The notes: generated by a model from the sequence alone, not told the origin. 64,000 bases of DNA from an uncultured Marinobacterium sp. (GCA_947501565.1 CANMWJ010000009.1:117264-181263); one strand, 5' to 3'. Positions 1 through 6,672 are shown, numbered from the stretch's first letter. Program-made: numbers and translations.

Positions 1-22
1 GTTTACGCTGACGATGCGAACC

Positions 23-577
23 TCACTTCCACTTTACGTTACAGCCGATACTCGGTTTCTGGTCCTCCGACACCGGATTGCCCGCCAACAGGTTCTCGAT
101 TGCAGTGCGCAGATCGCTGCCGGTCACCGGTGTATCGTTACCCGGCCGGGAGTCATCAAACTGACCGCGATACACACAGGCAAGCTCCGCATCAAAGAGA
201 TAGAAGTCCGGCGTACAGGCCGCCTGATAAGCTTGCGCTACCGCCTGGGATTCGTCGTAAAGGTAAGGAAAGCTGTACCCCAGATCCCGTGCTTTCTCGG
301 CCATTTTCTCGGGACTGTCTTGCGGGAATGAGGACACATCGTTGGCACTGATCGCAACGATGCTGACCTCGGAGCCCTGATAATCCCGCCCCAGCTGCAC
401 CAATGCCTGGTCGATATGCTTCACAAACGGACAGTGGTTACAGATGAACATCACCACCGTACCCTTGCTGCCCCTTAGCTGCTGCAGGCCTTTCTGCGCG
501 TTGCTGACGGTATCCGGTAAATTGAAATCTGGCGCGATGGTGCCCAGTGGCATCATGTTGGAAGGCGTAAGGGCCAT
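23..577 (-). CDS. Thioredoxin-fold AhpC/TSA-type redoxin
   Basis: Predicted cytoplasmic thioredoxin-like protein of 184 residues. The start at 577 was chosen because AGGAGAT lies 8 nt upstream and MALTPSN begins the conserved part; the frame stays open for 15 more codons upstream. The chain reads APDFNLPD (typical of AhpC/TSA and ResA-like folds), then FICNHCPFVKHI, a CxxC-type active site (CNHC) after the first beta strand, then YLYDESQ and ACTPDFYLFD, which holds the cis-proline region of thioredoxin folds. No signal peptide is seen. The family is usually annotated as thioredoxin family protein; its substrate is unknown. It is preceded by a roughly 200-nt leader with a short ORF and a hairpin. 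It sits at the window edge, at the far end of the integron-derived region, and appears intact. Confidence 0.8.
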   Translation of the reverse strand: MALTPSNMMPLGTIAPDFNLPDTVSNAQKGLQQLRGSKGTVVMFICNHCPFVKHIDQALVQLGRDYQGSEVSIVAISANDVSSFPQDSPEKMAEKARDLGYSFPYLYDESQAVAQAYQAACTPDFYLFDAELACVYRGQFDDSRPGNDTPVTGSDLRTAIENLLAGNPVSEDQKPSIGCNVKWK

Positions 578-667
578 AGTGATCTCCTGAGTTCGGGTAG
601 GTATCGATAGCACTGCCTGCACAGGCAGCTTAGCCCTCGCACAGAGCGACGACCAGATCCCGAATGC

Positions 668-700
668 AGAAAGGCCCCGTCACAAGTAACGAGGCCTTCT
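668..700 (-). promoter_or_regulatory. Stem-loop in the redoxin leader
   Basis: An inverted repeat of about 12 bp (arms near 668-680 and 689-700, with one bulge and one G-U pair) lies between the 14-codon leader ORF (732-776) and the redoxin start at 577. No U-tract follows in the direction of the gene, so it is not an ordinary intrinsic terminator. It could be an attenuator-like element or an mRNA-stabilising hairpin. Confidence 0.45.
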
Positions 701-731
701 GATTGGAGCAGACTCAGGTCGTAGCCTGGCG

Positions 732-776
732 TCAACAAGTTACTCCAGGAGCGTGCTCGATCAGTAATCTAGACAT
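732..776 (-). CDS. Possible 14-codon leader peptide
   Basis: A 14-codon ORF (MSRLLIEHAPGVTC) starts at 776 behind an excellent Shine-Dalgarno, GGAGGTGA at 781-788, with ideal spacing. It ends with TGA at 732-734, 31 nt before the hairpin at 668-700, which itself precedes the redoxin gene. The order strong RBS, tiny ORF, stem-loop, gene resembles attenuation leaders, but there is no run of identical codons; the only redox-relevant feature is a terminal Cys codon. It may simply be a small protein. The stretch 789-1041 upstream holds no recognisable gene, only short inverted repeats (GTTCGCC/GGGCGAA near 969-995, CCAACGG/CGTTGG near 998-1012) and a short direct repeat CTAGCTCC near 900-925. Confidence 0.4.
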   Translation of the reverse strand: MSRLLIEHAPGVTC

Positions 777-1041
777 ACAATCACCTCCTTCAGTCAGGGA
801 GTGAATCTTAACGTCAGCGCCCCCCTGTCAGGCGGATGACGATACGCTTCATATGTCACTCTGCGCTTCGGCTGGACGTATGTCAATCCGGGCAAATATC
901 TAGCTCCGGTGTCTAGCTCCAGTCTCTGAAACTTGTCTCAGGCAAGCAGCTTCAGCCTTTATCAACGTTCGCCAAGGGAGATGGGCGAATAACAAACCAA
1001 CGGCTCGTTGGCTAGGAAACAGAGCTTATTCAGCCTTCTGC

Positions 1042-1491
1042 TTAGCAAGTCCAGTAAATCAGGTTCTTGAAATCAACTACTTCTGGCCCATCGCTACAGC
1101 CGCCCACATGCTCAGCATCTTTGTCCTCCTCAGAGGTGACAATGATCCAATCCCCGGATTTGGCGTGCCAGAACAGCTGACCTTCTGCGATTACCCCTTT
1201 AGGGAAAATATCAGCTTTATCATTATTCGTTAGAGTGATGTGACCATTCTTGACGGCAACTTCAACCGCAATACTTTGCATGTTCGGGTGTTCTGCAAAC
1301 CTATGAGAGAAAGTGTATGTGCCATCAGGAATATCCTGCTCTTTACTTTCAGTAGCAGATTCCTTATTCGGGCTTTCCTTAGGTGCGACTTCACTTGCTT
1401 GATTAGTAGCCTTGGATGGTTGGCTCTGCTCTGTATCGTTACATGCGGCGAGCGAAACCAAGGTCAAAACCAAGAATATTGATCGGAACAT
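1042..1491 (-). CDS. Lipoprotein of unknown function
   Basis: 149-residue predicted lipoprotein. A short hydrophobic signal (MFRSIFLVLTLVSLAAC) ends in a lipobox with the acylated Cys at residue 17, followed by a low-complexity linker rich in Ser, Glu and Lys (about residues 18-55) and a small globular domain of about 95 residues. That domain ends in WTC and contains three Cys, which could form disulfides. ATG at 1491 is preferred because AGGGAGAT lies about 7 nt upstream; a GTG codon sits directly before it. The Asp after the acylated Cys is not at position +2 (the residues are N-D), so outer-membrane sorting is expected, but this is inference. It lies in the integron-derived region and may be a cassette. 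No family was recognised. Confidence 0.65.
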   Translation of the reverse strand: MFRSIFLVLTLVSLAACNDTEQSQPSKATNQASEVAPKESPNKESATESKEQDIPDGTYTFSHRFAEHPNMQSIAVEVAVKNGHITLTNNDKADIFPKGVIAEGQLFWHAKSGDWIIVTSEEDKDAEHVGGCSDGPEVVDFKNLIYWTC

Positions 1492-1546
1492 CACACATCT
1501 CCCTAGTCAGTTCCATTTTGACGTTCAGTAGCAATTAGCCAGTTTA

Positions 1547-1634
1547 TTCTAAGGCACTTAGCTTCCATCCACACTTTCGGCTTGTTTAGGACACAGTGAG
1601 TAAACCTCTACCCGGCAATATGTAGCTGTTAGCT
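1547..1634 (-). other. Degenerate attC candidate after VOC gene
   Basis: GTTAGCT at 1628-1634 lies 10 nt past the VOC gene's ancestral stop, where an attC core is expected, and a weak partner (ATTCTAAGGC) lies near 1547. Arm pairing between them is poor. Proposed mainly from position, so it is weakly supported. Confidence 0.25.
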
Positions 1635-1643
1635 GATGAACAC

Positions 1644-1988
1644 TCAAAGTTGCCAGAGTCCGTGTTCATTAGACCCGAGAATATAGATCGAAAACGTTCC
1701 TTTCCCAGGAATCTCCATCGGTGGCACGGCTATTTGTGCGCCCGCAGCCTCTATATTCGTTACGGCATTCTCGATGTCATCTACGAGCTAATATGGACGA
1801 ACCACGGGCTCCTCAGTATCCCGCAACGGCCCTCGTATCCCAACGATTGAACCATCTGCCAAGACGCACGTTCTCGCGCCACCGAGAAATGCATCTGGTT
1901 CACCAAAACTAACCGAATGAGCTACCTCATATACTTTGCACGCTGCACCCACATCATGAGAAACAATTTCTAAATAGTGAACTTTCAT
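1644..1988 (-). pseudogene. VOC-family (glyoxalase-like) gene with in-frame amber codon
   Basis: The reading frame starts at 1988 (ATG, AAGGAG 5 nt upstream) with MKVHYLEIVSHDV and runs as a single frame of 115 codons to TGA at 1644-1646, interrupted only by TAG at 1788-1790 (codon 67). On either side the sequence matches the small vicinal-oxygen-chelate proteins often annotated as VOC family or glyoxalase-like: GEPDAFLGGARTC and DGSIVGIRGPL before the stop, then LVDDIENAVTNIEAAG, VPPMEIPGKGTFSIY and HGLWQL after it. Family members have Trp (PYWLVDDI) at the amber position, so one TGG-to-TAG change explains it. It is either a very recent pseudogene or a gene read through or suppressed. The flanks 1989-2180 hold no other gene. 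Confidence 0.75.
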
Positions 1989-2180
1989 TGAAACTCCTTG
2001 ATGATTTTGTTGCTTAGTACCGCGCTAATCGGATGGCGCTGCGAGGTATGTGTGAGGTAATTGAGAGATAAGACTGTACAGGTCACTTCTTGTCCGAGCG
2101 TGAGGAACCAAGCTATATAACTATTACGGTGTGTACGGATTTATTCGTTTGATGATGAAAATCTGAGTGCTGCTCCAACA

Positions 2181-2249
2181 GTCTAACTAAAGAAAACAAT
2201 CAACCCATATAGTAATAAAAATTCACTTCTACTATTACCGCTCTAAGAG
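2181..2249 (-). other. Degenerate attC candidate after the 72-aa gene
   Basis: GTCTAAC at 2181-2187 is a perfect RYYYAAC core (GTTAGAC on the - strand) placed about 65 nt beyond the stop of the gene ending at 2250, and a short stem (ATAGTA/TACTAT) lies between. The second core next to the stop codon is not recognisable, so this is at best a decayed site. Confidence 0.3.
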
Positions 2250-2468
2250 TCAATCATCATCCTGCATGGGTATTGAATATTTACCTGAATAAAGACCTGC
2301 CAACCTCTCAGCAATACTCAATTCTTCTTCAGGTGATAAACCTATTGATTCGTCTTCTGGGCAGAACAGATACTCATCCTTAAAGACATCGAACTTTATC
2401 TTTCCAAGGATGCGACCGCTATCACTAATGCAATTAATTTCTTGCTGGAATGGCCAAAACATTACCAT
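2250..2468 (-). CDS. Small acidic orphan protein (probable cassette gene)
   Basis: 72-residue acidic protein starting MVMFWPFQQEINCISD and ending in three Asp. GAGG lies 9 nt before the ATG. No domain was recognised; the N-terminal half (DSGRILGKIKFDVFKDEYLFC) looks like beta strands and the C-terminal half (SPEEELSIAERLAGLY) like a helix. Unlike the other cassette genes, it has about 110 nt between the cassette junction and its start, containing its own promoter-like sequence and a palindrome. The gene is AT-rich, like its cassette neighbours. Function unknown. Confidence 0.55.
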   Translation of the reverse strand: MVMFWPFQQEINCISDSGRILGKIKFDVFKDEYLFCPEDESIGLSPEEELSIAERLAGLYSGKYSIPMQDDD

Positions 2469-2502
2469 CTGGAATTTCCTCTAAAAACACATTTGGTTGC
2501 GG

Positions 2503-2532
2503 ATTATAGTCCCAGAGTCATATTTGACTCAA
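2503..2532 (-). promoter_or_regulatory. Cassette-internal promoter with palindrome
   Basis: On the - strand TTGAGT (2527-2532) and TATAAT (2503-2508) are separated by 18 nt, a good sigma-70 arrangement. The perfect inverted repeat GAGTCA-4 nt-TGACTC at 2515-2530 overlaps the -35 and the spacer, in the place of a repressor operator. It precedes the 72-residue gene ending at 2250. Confidence 0.55.
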
Positions 2533-2580
2533 CATTCCAATATTCGGACGCTGTATCTACTAATCGTGGGTAACTCGGAG

Positions 2581-2656
2581 CCCTAACGCTTATGGCACGG
2601 GCGAGCGGAGGGAGTCCAAGCCACGAAGTGGCTGATTGTGCCCGTACTTGTTATAA
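2581..2656 (-). other. attC recombination site of cassette 5
   Basis: CCTAACGC at the left edge and TTGTTATAA at the right edge bracket a 76-nt imperfect palindrome containing complementary segments (GGCACGGGC with GCCCGTAC; CCACGAAGTGG at the tip). The right core lies 5 nt from the stop codon of the gene at 2662-3018, as in an integron cassette. Confidence 0.7.
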
Positions 2657-2661
2657 CTTTA

Positions 2662-3018
2662 CTATTCACCACCACTCCCTCCAGAGTCACCTTCTCCCTT
2701 AAACGGATTTCTCATCTGTCCTGGTGTATCTGTCCTTTCTACAGAATCGCCGCAACTTCTTAGAGAATTATCCCTAACCATATTTATAAAAGGCCAAGGG
2801 ATGAAGAACCTTGAGACGACTTCGGGAGAGTGCTCATTCACTAGCTTTAGGATGAATGCAGCTCCAATAAATGGAACGAGTAGTACAACAACGGATTGTC
2901 CCCATCTTTGTACCGTTTCCAACTCAGGGTCTAGAAAAAGACAGAGAATTGCGAGACCACTTAGCCATGACCACAGACATACACAAAAACCTGAAATTAC
3001 TATAAGTAAGACATCCAT
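2662..3018 (-). CDS. Cassette 5: two-helix membrane protein
   Basis: 118-residue protein with two predicted membrane helices (about residues 3-29, LLIVISGFCVCLWSWLSGLA, and 42-60, SVVVLLVPFIGAAFILKLV), then a hydrophilic C-terminal half ending in a Gly/Ser-rich tail (GEGDSGGSGGE). The start at 3018 is only about 24 nt from the cassette junction, leaving almost no room for a promoter, so transcription would come from upstream. The stop is followed within 5 nt by the attC site at 2581-2656. No known family was recognised; function unknown. Confidence 0.6.
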   Translation of the reverse strand: MDVLLIVISGFCVCLWSWLSGLAILCLFLDPELETVQRWGQSVVVLLVPFIGAAFILKLVNEHSPEVVSRFFIPWPFINMVRDNSLRSCGDSVERTDTPGQMRNPFKGEGDSGGSGGE

Positions 3019-3035
3019 ATCTCAAGATCTCGTTG

Positions 3036-3096
3036 ATTTAACGCCCGCGTAAAAGGCGCGAGCTTGCGAACGTCCTAGTTGACGCGTTTGTTAAAG
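3036..3096 (-). other. attC recombination site of cassette 4
   Basis: A 61-nt site with ATTTAAC (3036-3042) and GTTAAAG (3090-3096) as outer cores and GCGCGAGCTTGCG near the tip of the palindrome. It lies 2 nt past the stop of the gene at 3099-3719 and immediately before the start of the next cassette gene at 3018. The size is that of the shortest class of attC. Confidence 0.75.
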
Positions 3097-3098
3097 CA

Positions 3099-3719
3099 TT
3101 ATCGGTAAGAAGGTGAAATCCACTCACACAGCCACCATGTATTACTTGCGGATTTAGCTGGTTTTATGCACCCGATCTTATTGAGGTTATTCAAGGCATG
3201 TTTTATATCAGCCTCGGAAAGTGTTTGCCTTCCGTATTTCTGAGCATGATTATCAATTGCAGGCTTGAGATCTTCGGATTTTACATTCTTGTTTGAATCT
3301 TTAATCTGCCACATCACCCAGAGAGTGACCGCTTCTGCTTCCGATAGAGTTATTTGCGTATTTCTCCATATACTATTCCACAGCAATATTGCAGCAAAAG
3401 GTATTGCCCACGGTGCTTGTGTTGCAGAAATTACGGTAAAAACGCTATTTGAAACCGCATCAAACAAGGTGCGAACATTTAGCCTAATATTCCCTAATTT
3501 GGAGCTACGGCCACCGCCACGTCCAGATGGAGCCATGGTAACCAGATGCATAAACACCTCCTCTTTTTCAGGAGGTGTGACTCGGACGGCCTTCTCAAAA
3601 AATTCTCTCGCAGTGATTTGTATTTGGACTTCATCCAGACCGGCCTCACGAAGATGGCATTCAATAGCCCCTTGAACTTCGGCTTCCTTTTCTTTTTTTC
3701 TTTCGTAATCCCATTCCAT
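3099..3719 (-). CDS. Cassette 4: orphan protein, central hydrophobic segment
   Basis: 206-residue protein of unknown function. Residues 1-70 are charged and helical (MEWDYERKKEKEAEVQ; REFFEKAVRV). A Gly/Arg-rich stretch (SGRGGGRSSK) precedes a hydrophobic segment around residues 90-115 (VISATQAPWAIPFAAILLW) that could be one membrane helix. The C-terminal 80 residues (LSEAEAVTLWVMW; LSEADIKHALNNLNKIGCI) resemble a winged-helix fold by pattern only. The start at 3719 has GAGAG upstream and lies about 36 nt from the cassette junction. It is flanked by attC sites at 3750-3821 and 3036-3096. Confidence 0.6.
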   Translation of the reverse strand: MEWDYERKKEKEAEVQGAIECHLREAGLDEVQIQITAREFFEKAVRVTPPEKEEVFMHLVTMAPSGRGGGRSSKLGNIRLNVRTLFDAVSNSVFTVISATQAPWAIPFAAILLWNSIWRNTQITLSEAEAVTLWVMWQIKDSNKNVKSEDLKPAIDNHAQKYGRQTLSEADIKHALNNLNKIGCIKPAKSASNTWWLCEWISPSYR

Positions 3720-3749
3720 ACCGTAACTCTCAAAATCTGATGTGTAGAG

Positions 3750-3821
3750 CTTTAACGCTTAAAATCACCCGGCCAAAAAACGCGCATCGGCTTTTGGGTC
3801 GGGTGAATTTTTTTGTTAGCC
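3750..3821 (-). other. attC recombination site of cassette 3
   Basis: A 72-nt site with outer cores CTTTAAC (3750-3756) and GTTAGCC (3815-3821). Inside them a long near-perfect palindrome pairs AAAATCACCCG with CGGGTGAATTTT. The stop codon of the metalloprotease gene (3816-3818) lies inside the right core, typical of tightly packed cassettes. Confidence 0.85.
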
Positions 3822-4850
3822 TTCATTCGTTTTCAACATTGACTGAAGCCAAGAATTATTTGGCCTGGTATATTCAGACATAAGCACTTTTACCTCGGAT
3901 GCATAGCCAGACAGAATAAGAAACATTTGCTCAACCTCGGAAAACAGCATTAACAAGTGCTTGTCAAACTCTTTCTTCTCTCCAAACTTCAACATTTTAC
4001 TCATGTTTTTCTGAATTTTTTCCTTTCTCATTGTTGCAGAAGGATGGGTATTACTTGATTTATCGCCGAACAATGAAATTATTCCAACAAACATAAGTGG
4101 TGCTAACAAATAAGCATCAGCATCATCATTCATACCTGAACTAGCAAGTGACAAGAACATTTTTATGCATATTTCCATCCCTTTTTCATCTGCTTGGTAT
4201 TCCATTAAGTGGTTAGCTTCTCTGATATTGCTATATCCTTTATGATTATGAATTACATGGCCAATTTCATGCCCCATAACAAAGTTCATACAGGCAATTG
4301 CAAGTGTCTCGCTGTAACTCCATTGTTCTTTGGTAGATGGGTAAATATCTGGTAACTGCGACGATACAGGCACTTCGTTCCATACTTGAACGAAATACTT
4401 TAGCATCATGTGTTGTCTTTCTTCAGTATTAAGAGTGTTACCACCTTCCTCTGAACTACGAGTGTACCAATGACACCAAATTGCAACAATGTGGGTTAGT
4501 GCTTCATGTAATATGACGACACGATCACCCCAAGGAGTCTTCCCTGCGTATGCATTGAATTCCCTTGTTGGCAATATTCCAAAGTAGCATTCGTCTGCGA
4601 CTTTACGCTCATCATCTGAAAGAGTTAATTTAAACCTTTCCTTGTATTGTTCCATTTGTTCATCATGTATTTCTCCAACTGTTTTCCCTATACGAGATAG
4701 CCAAATATCTCTTGTGGTTTGTTGATCTTCTAATGGAACCTTTGAAACAATTTGATCAATCCATTTACGGTCTATCTGAGAGGCTCCAGAAAAACCTCTA
4801 ACAACTCTTTCCTGATTAAGCCATTCTTGCGGTGATAGTCTCATACTCAT
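3816..4850 (-). CDS. Cassette 3: HExxH zinc metalloprotease-like protein
   Basis: 344-residue protein with the zinc-protease motif GHEIGHVIHNH at about residues 192-202, followed some 20 residues later by EYQADEKG, the pattern expected of a gluzincin (HExxH plus a downstream Glu in an ExxAD-like motif, as in M48-type peptidases). The family assignment is inference; the motif is plain. The N-terminal 190 residues match nothing recognised. No signal peptide or clear membrane helix is present, so a cytoplasmic location is likely, whereas typical M48 HtpX/Ste24 enzymes are membrane bound. It starts about 28 nt from the cassette junction and its stop overlaps the attC core. The coding sequence is AT-rich compared with the chromosome. 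Confidence 0.7.
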   Translation of the reverse strand: MSMRLSPQEWLNQERVVRGFSGASQIDRKWIDQIVSKVPLEDQQTTRDIWLSRIGKTVGEIHDEQMEQYKERFKLTLSDDERKVADECYFGILPTREFNAYAGKTPWGDRVVILHEALTHIVAIWCHWYTRSSEEGGNTLNTEERQHMMLKYFVQVWNEVPVSSQLPDIYPSTKEQWSYSETLAIACMNFVMGHEIGHVIHNHKGYSNIREANHLMEYQADEKGMEICIKMFLSLASSGMNDDADAYLLAPLMFVGIISLFGDKSSNTHPSATMRKEKIQKNMSKMLKFGEKKEFDKHLLMLFSEVEQMFLILSGYASEVKVLMSEYTRPNNSWLQSMLKTNEG

Positions 4851-4872
4851 ATCTGGATTTTGCCTTCTATAT

Positions 4873-4960
4873 GGCTAACGCCGCAGTAACGGGCAGACGC
4901 TGCGTAGCAGCGGCTGTCCGGGCGCCCCTTGGGGCGCCGAAGTTGACTGCCTTGTTAGGT
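4873..4960 (-). other. attC recombination site of cassette 2
   Basis: An 88-nt site: GGCTAACGCC at the left and CCTTGTTAGGT at the right, with CGGGCAGACGCTGC/GCAGCGGCTGTCCG pairing in one part and the perfect GGCGCCCC/GGGGCGCC arm in the other. It lies 8 nt past the stop of the 54-residue ORF at 4969. Confidence 0.9.
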
Positions 4961-4968
4961 TTTTTGAA

Positions 4969-5133
4969 TTAAAGTAGCCCATGTGCCGCTCGATTGCCTG
5001 TTATAAGTAAAATAATTCCAAGCATAGCGATAAAGCCTTTGATAACTAAATTAAAGTGTTTCGCTTGTTTTACGGCAACATTATAGGCTTTTGAATCTTC
5101 TTGAAAATTAGCACTTATATCGTCTTTATTCAT
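4969..5133 (-). CDS. Cassette 2, third ORF: small membrane protein
   Basis: 54-residue ORF, MNKDDISANFQEDSKAYNV at the start, with one predicted membrane helix (about residues 29-45, LVIKGFIAMLGIILLIT) near the C terminus. Its ATG overlaps the TGA of the preceding ORF (ATGA at 5130-5133), so it is probably translated by coupling. The stop lies 8 nt before the attC site, exactly where the last gene of a cassette should end, which supports it being real. The cytoplasmic N-terminal tail is charged. No family was recognised. Confidence 0.55.
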   Translation of the reverse strand: MNKDDISANFQEDSKAYNVAVKQAKHFNLVIKGFIAMLGIILLITGNRAAHGLL

Positions 5134-5303
5134 ATATAAGAAAACGTAATAACATTCCAGGCAGCCCTTTTCATTAGCTTCGTTTTTAAGTGCCTATTGA
5201 CTGAAAAGCGAAGAGATATAGTGAAAAATTCACTTGCCCAAGTGAATGTAAAAATGATTACTAGAACAGTAAGTAGGGCAGTGTTTATATACTCATAGCA
5301 CAT
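5130..5303 (-). CDS. Cassette 2, second ORF: small membrane protein
   Basis: 57-residue ORF starting MCYEYINTALLTVLVI with one predicted membrane helix (about residues 8-30) followed by a basic tail (RHLKTKLMKRAAW). There is no convincing Shine-Dalgarno. It ends in an ATGA overlap with the next small membrane protein, and it follows the 188-residue gene by about 57 nt. Two small coupled membrane proteins behind a single-pass coiled-coil protein suggest one functional unit within one cassette. Confidence 0.5.
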   Translation of the reverse strand: MCYEYINTALLTVLVIIFTFTWASEFFTISLRFSVNRHLKTKLMKRAAWNVITFSYI

Positions 5304-5360
5304 GGGATAAATTCTGTTGTTTTAAGGCTCGATCGTCACTCGACTATAGGGATTGGGTTT

Positions 5361-5927
5361 TTAATTAAAGTAATCTCGTATTTCAGAATAAAGTTTATCT
5401 TGAAGTTCGTCTGCTAACTCATTGAGCTCTTCTCTTACACTTGAGCATGCAGATTTAGCTATAGATGAGCCATGTTCAAGGTCTTCCATGCTGTCACCTT
5501 CGATTAACACTTTAGTTGAATCATTTATAGCGGTAGTACTTGTTTTAATTTTTTCTTCGATAGCGTCAAAATATTCAGATAGATGTGGAACGTAAGCCTT
5601 TAGTAGCGTTTCAATTTTTGAAGAGTGCTTCCATAGCTCATCATATTTTTTCACCTTTGGGCTAGCGAGTGATTTTCCTTTTTTATCTTCACTTGCTACG
5701 TTTTCAAAATATCTCACGTATTCTCCGTATAGCTGATTGTATACAGACCTAAAGTAAGCAATTGATTCCAAGGATTCTTCGATTTTAGATATTTTTAATT
5801 TTGTTAAGGCTTCTTTCCGCTGCGAGCTGGTTAGAAAAATCTGTGTCGCAGTAGCGATGAATGCGCCAACTAGGACACCGAGCAATGGGATAAAGAATTT
5901 CAGTTCCATTTTAGAAAAAACTTCCAT
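5361..5927 (-). CDS. Cassette 2, first ORF: single-pass membrane protein with long helical domain
   Basis: 188-residue protein. One N-terminal membrane helix (about residues 11-30, FIPLLGVLVGAFIATATQIF) is followed by a charged, mostly helical domain with likely coiled coil (LTKLKISKIEESLESIAYF; VREELNELADELQDKLYSEI). Start at 5927 is used, 12 nt from the cassette junction; Met at 5909 is an alternative closer to the helix. No enzyme motif was found. The layout (one N-terminal helix plus a helical cytoplasmic region) is seen in many uncharacterised accessory proteins, including some defence genes, but nothing here proves such a role. Codon use is very AT-rich. Confidence 0.6.
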   Translation of the reverse strand: MEVFSKMELKFFIPLLGVLVGAFIATATQIFLTSSQRKEALTKLKISKIEESLESIAYFRSVYNQLYGEYVRYFENVASEDKKGKSLASPKVKKYDELWKHSSKIETLLKAYVPHLSEYFDAIEEKIKTSTTAINDSTKVLIEGDSMEDLEHGSSIAKSACSSVREELNELADELQDKLYSEIRDYFN

Positions 5928-5938
5928 TTGTCTTAATG

Positions 5939-6013
5939 ACCTAACGCCCTACACAGCGGCGAGTGTAACGAGTCCGGCAGCCGAAGACTGCAAGCTGCTG
6001 TAACTTGTTATGT
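5939..6013 (-). other. attC recombination site of cassette 1
   Basis: A 75-nt site with ACCTAACGCCC at the left and GTTATGT (6007-6013) at the right, and internal complementary segments (CAGCGGC/GCTGCTG, GTGTAACGAGTCC/AAGACTGC). The stop codon of the gene at 6008-6352 is inside the right core. The next cassette gene begins 12 nt beyond the left core. Confidence 0.85.
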
Positions 6014-6352
6014 TGCACTACGTAGTCCCTTGAACAATAGATAGAACATGACCAACAGCATTGGTACGAACCAAGCGTACATTCCGAACATCACTCCATC
6101 TATTGAAGAAAACTGTTGCGCTGAGAGGACCATTTTTAATAAAGCGACAATACCTATTGCGTGAAATAGCCAATGCACACTTATCCCTTTCAATGCTTTA
6201 AAAAGCACCACGGCAGGAACCGCAAGAAGAGCCCACCAAACTACGACCGATGATTCTAATGATCCGGTATAAATCTCCATTACCATCATCAATAACTGAA
6301 AAAGCGTATACACGACAAGGTAAACCCACAGAAAGCCCCTTAAAAGCTTCAT
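6008..6352 (-). CDS. Cassette 1: four-helix membrane protein
   Basis: 114-residue integral membrane protein with four predicted helices (near residues 5-27 FLWVYLVVYTLFQLLMMV, 36-53 VVVWWALLAVPAVVLF, 60-78 WLFHAIGIVALLKMV, 87-108 YAWFVPMLLVMFYLLF). The start at 6352 (MKLLRG) is chosen because AGAGGG lies 6 nt upstream; the frame continues upstream without a usable signal. This is the attI-proximal cassette, so it would be the most strongly expressed from an integron promoter. No family was recognised; small hydrophobic proteins of this kind are frequent integron cargo. Confidence 0.65.
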   Translation of the reverse strand: MKLLRGFLWVYLVVYTLFQLLMMVMEIYTGSLESSVVVWWALLAVPAVVLFKALKGISVHWLFHAIGIVALLKMVLSAQQFSSIDGVMFGMYAWFVPMLLVMFYLLFKGLRSAT

Positions 6353-6428
6353 TAGATCCCTCTTGAAACATAACATTTTAATACTGCGCCGGCTTATATT
6401 TCTGAAAAGTGGACAACCAAAGATTGGC

Positions 6429-6435
6429 AACTAAC
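6429..6435 (-). other. attI-like core site
   Basis: AACTAAC (GTTAGTT on the - strand) lies between the integrase gene and the first cassette gene, the expected position of the attI crossover point. Only the 7-nt core was identified; the flanking integrase-binding boxes are not conserved enough to call by eye. Confidence 0.5.
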
Positions 6436-6576
6436 ACTTTGAAGAGAAAGGGGATTATGAGTCGAATGCCTTATTCTCTTCCGCTGAAAACGAGCATGCG
6501 CATATTGATTCTTTACACCGGCGCGATATCACACCAGTTCTGTCCTTAATCGTTTGATACTGCACGATTTTTTTCT

Positions 6577-6604
6577 TTTATACCAGCACAAAACGCGCAT
6601 CAAA
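6577..6604 (-). promoter_or_regulatory. Candidate cassette promoter Pc
   Basis: On the - strand TTTGAT (6599-6604) and TATAAA (6577-6582) are 16 nt apart, directed through the attI-like core into cassette 1. The first four cassettes have almost no leader of their own, so such a promoter would be needed. The position between intI and attI fits integron promoters; the match is moderate. Confidence 0.4.
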
Positions 6605-6656
6605 TATGCATCCCTGCGCTTGAAACCGAGCCGTTTTGCTCTAGAATCAAAATATA

Positions 6657-6672
6657 CTGTATATACATACAG
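6657..6672 (+). promoter_or_regulatory. LexA (SOS) box upstream of intI
   Basis: CTGT-N8-ACAG with an AT-rich alternating centre (TACTGTATATACATACAG counting from 6655) matches the gammaproteobacterial LexA operator almost perfectly. It lies 26 nt before the integrase start, and TATATA at 6660-6665 with TTGCTC at 6636-6641 (18-nt spacing) would place the -10 inside it. SOS control of integron integrases is established, so the site also supports the identity of the gene. Confidence 0.85.

Noticed and set aside
969..1012. Possible attC after the lipoprotein gene (TATCAAC...GTTGGCT)
   Set aside because: The cores are weak, and the two internal hairpins are separate local palindromes instead of one long attC-type arm.
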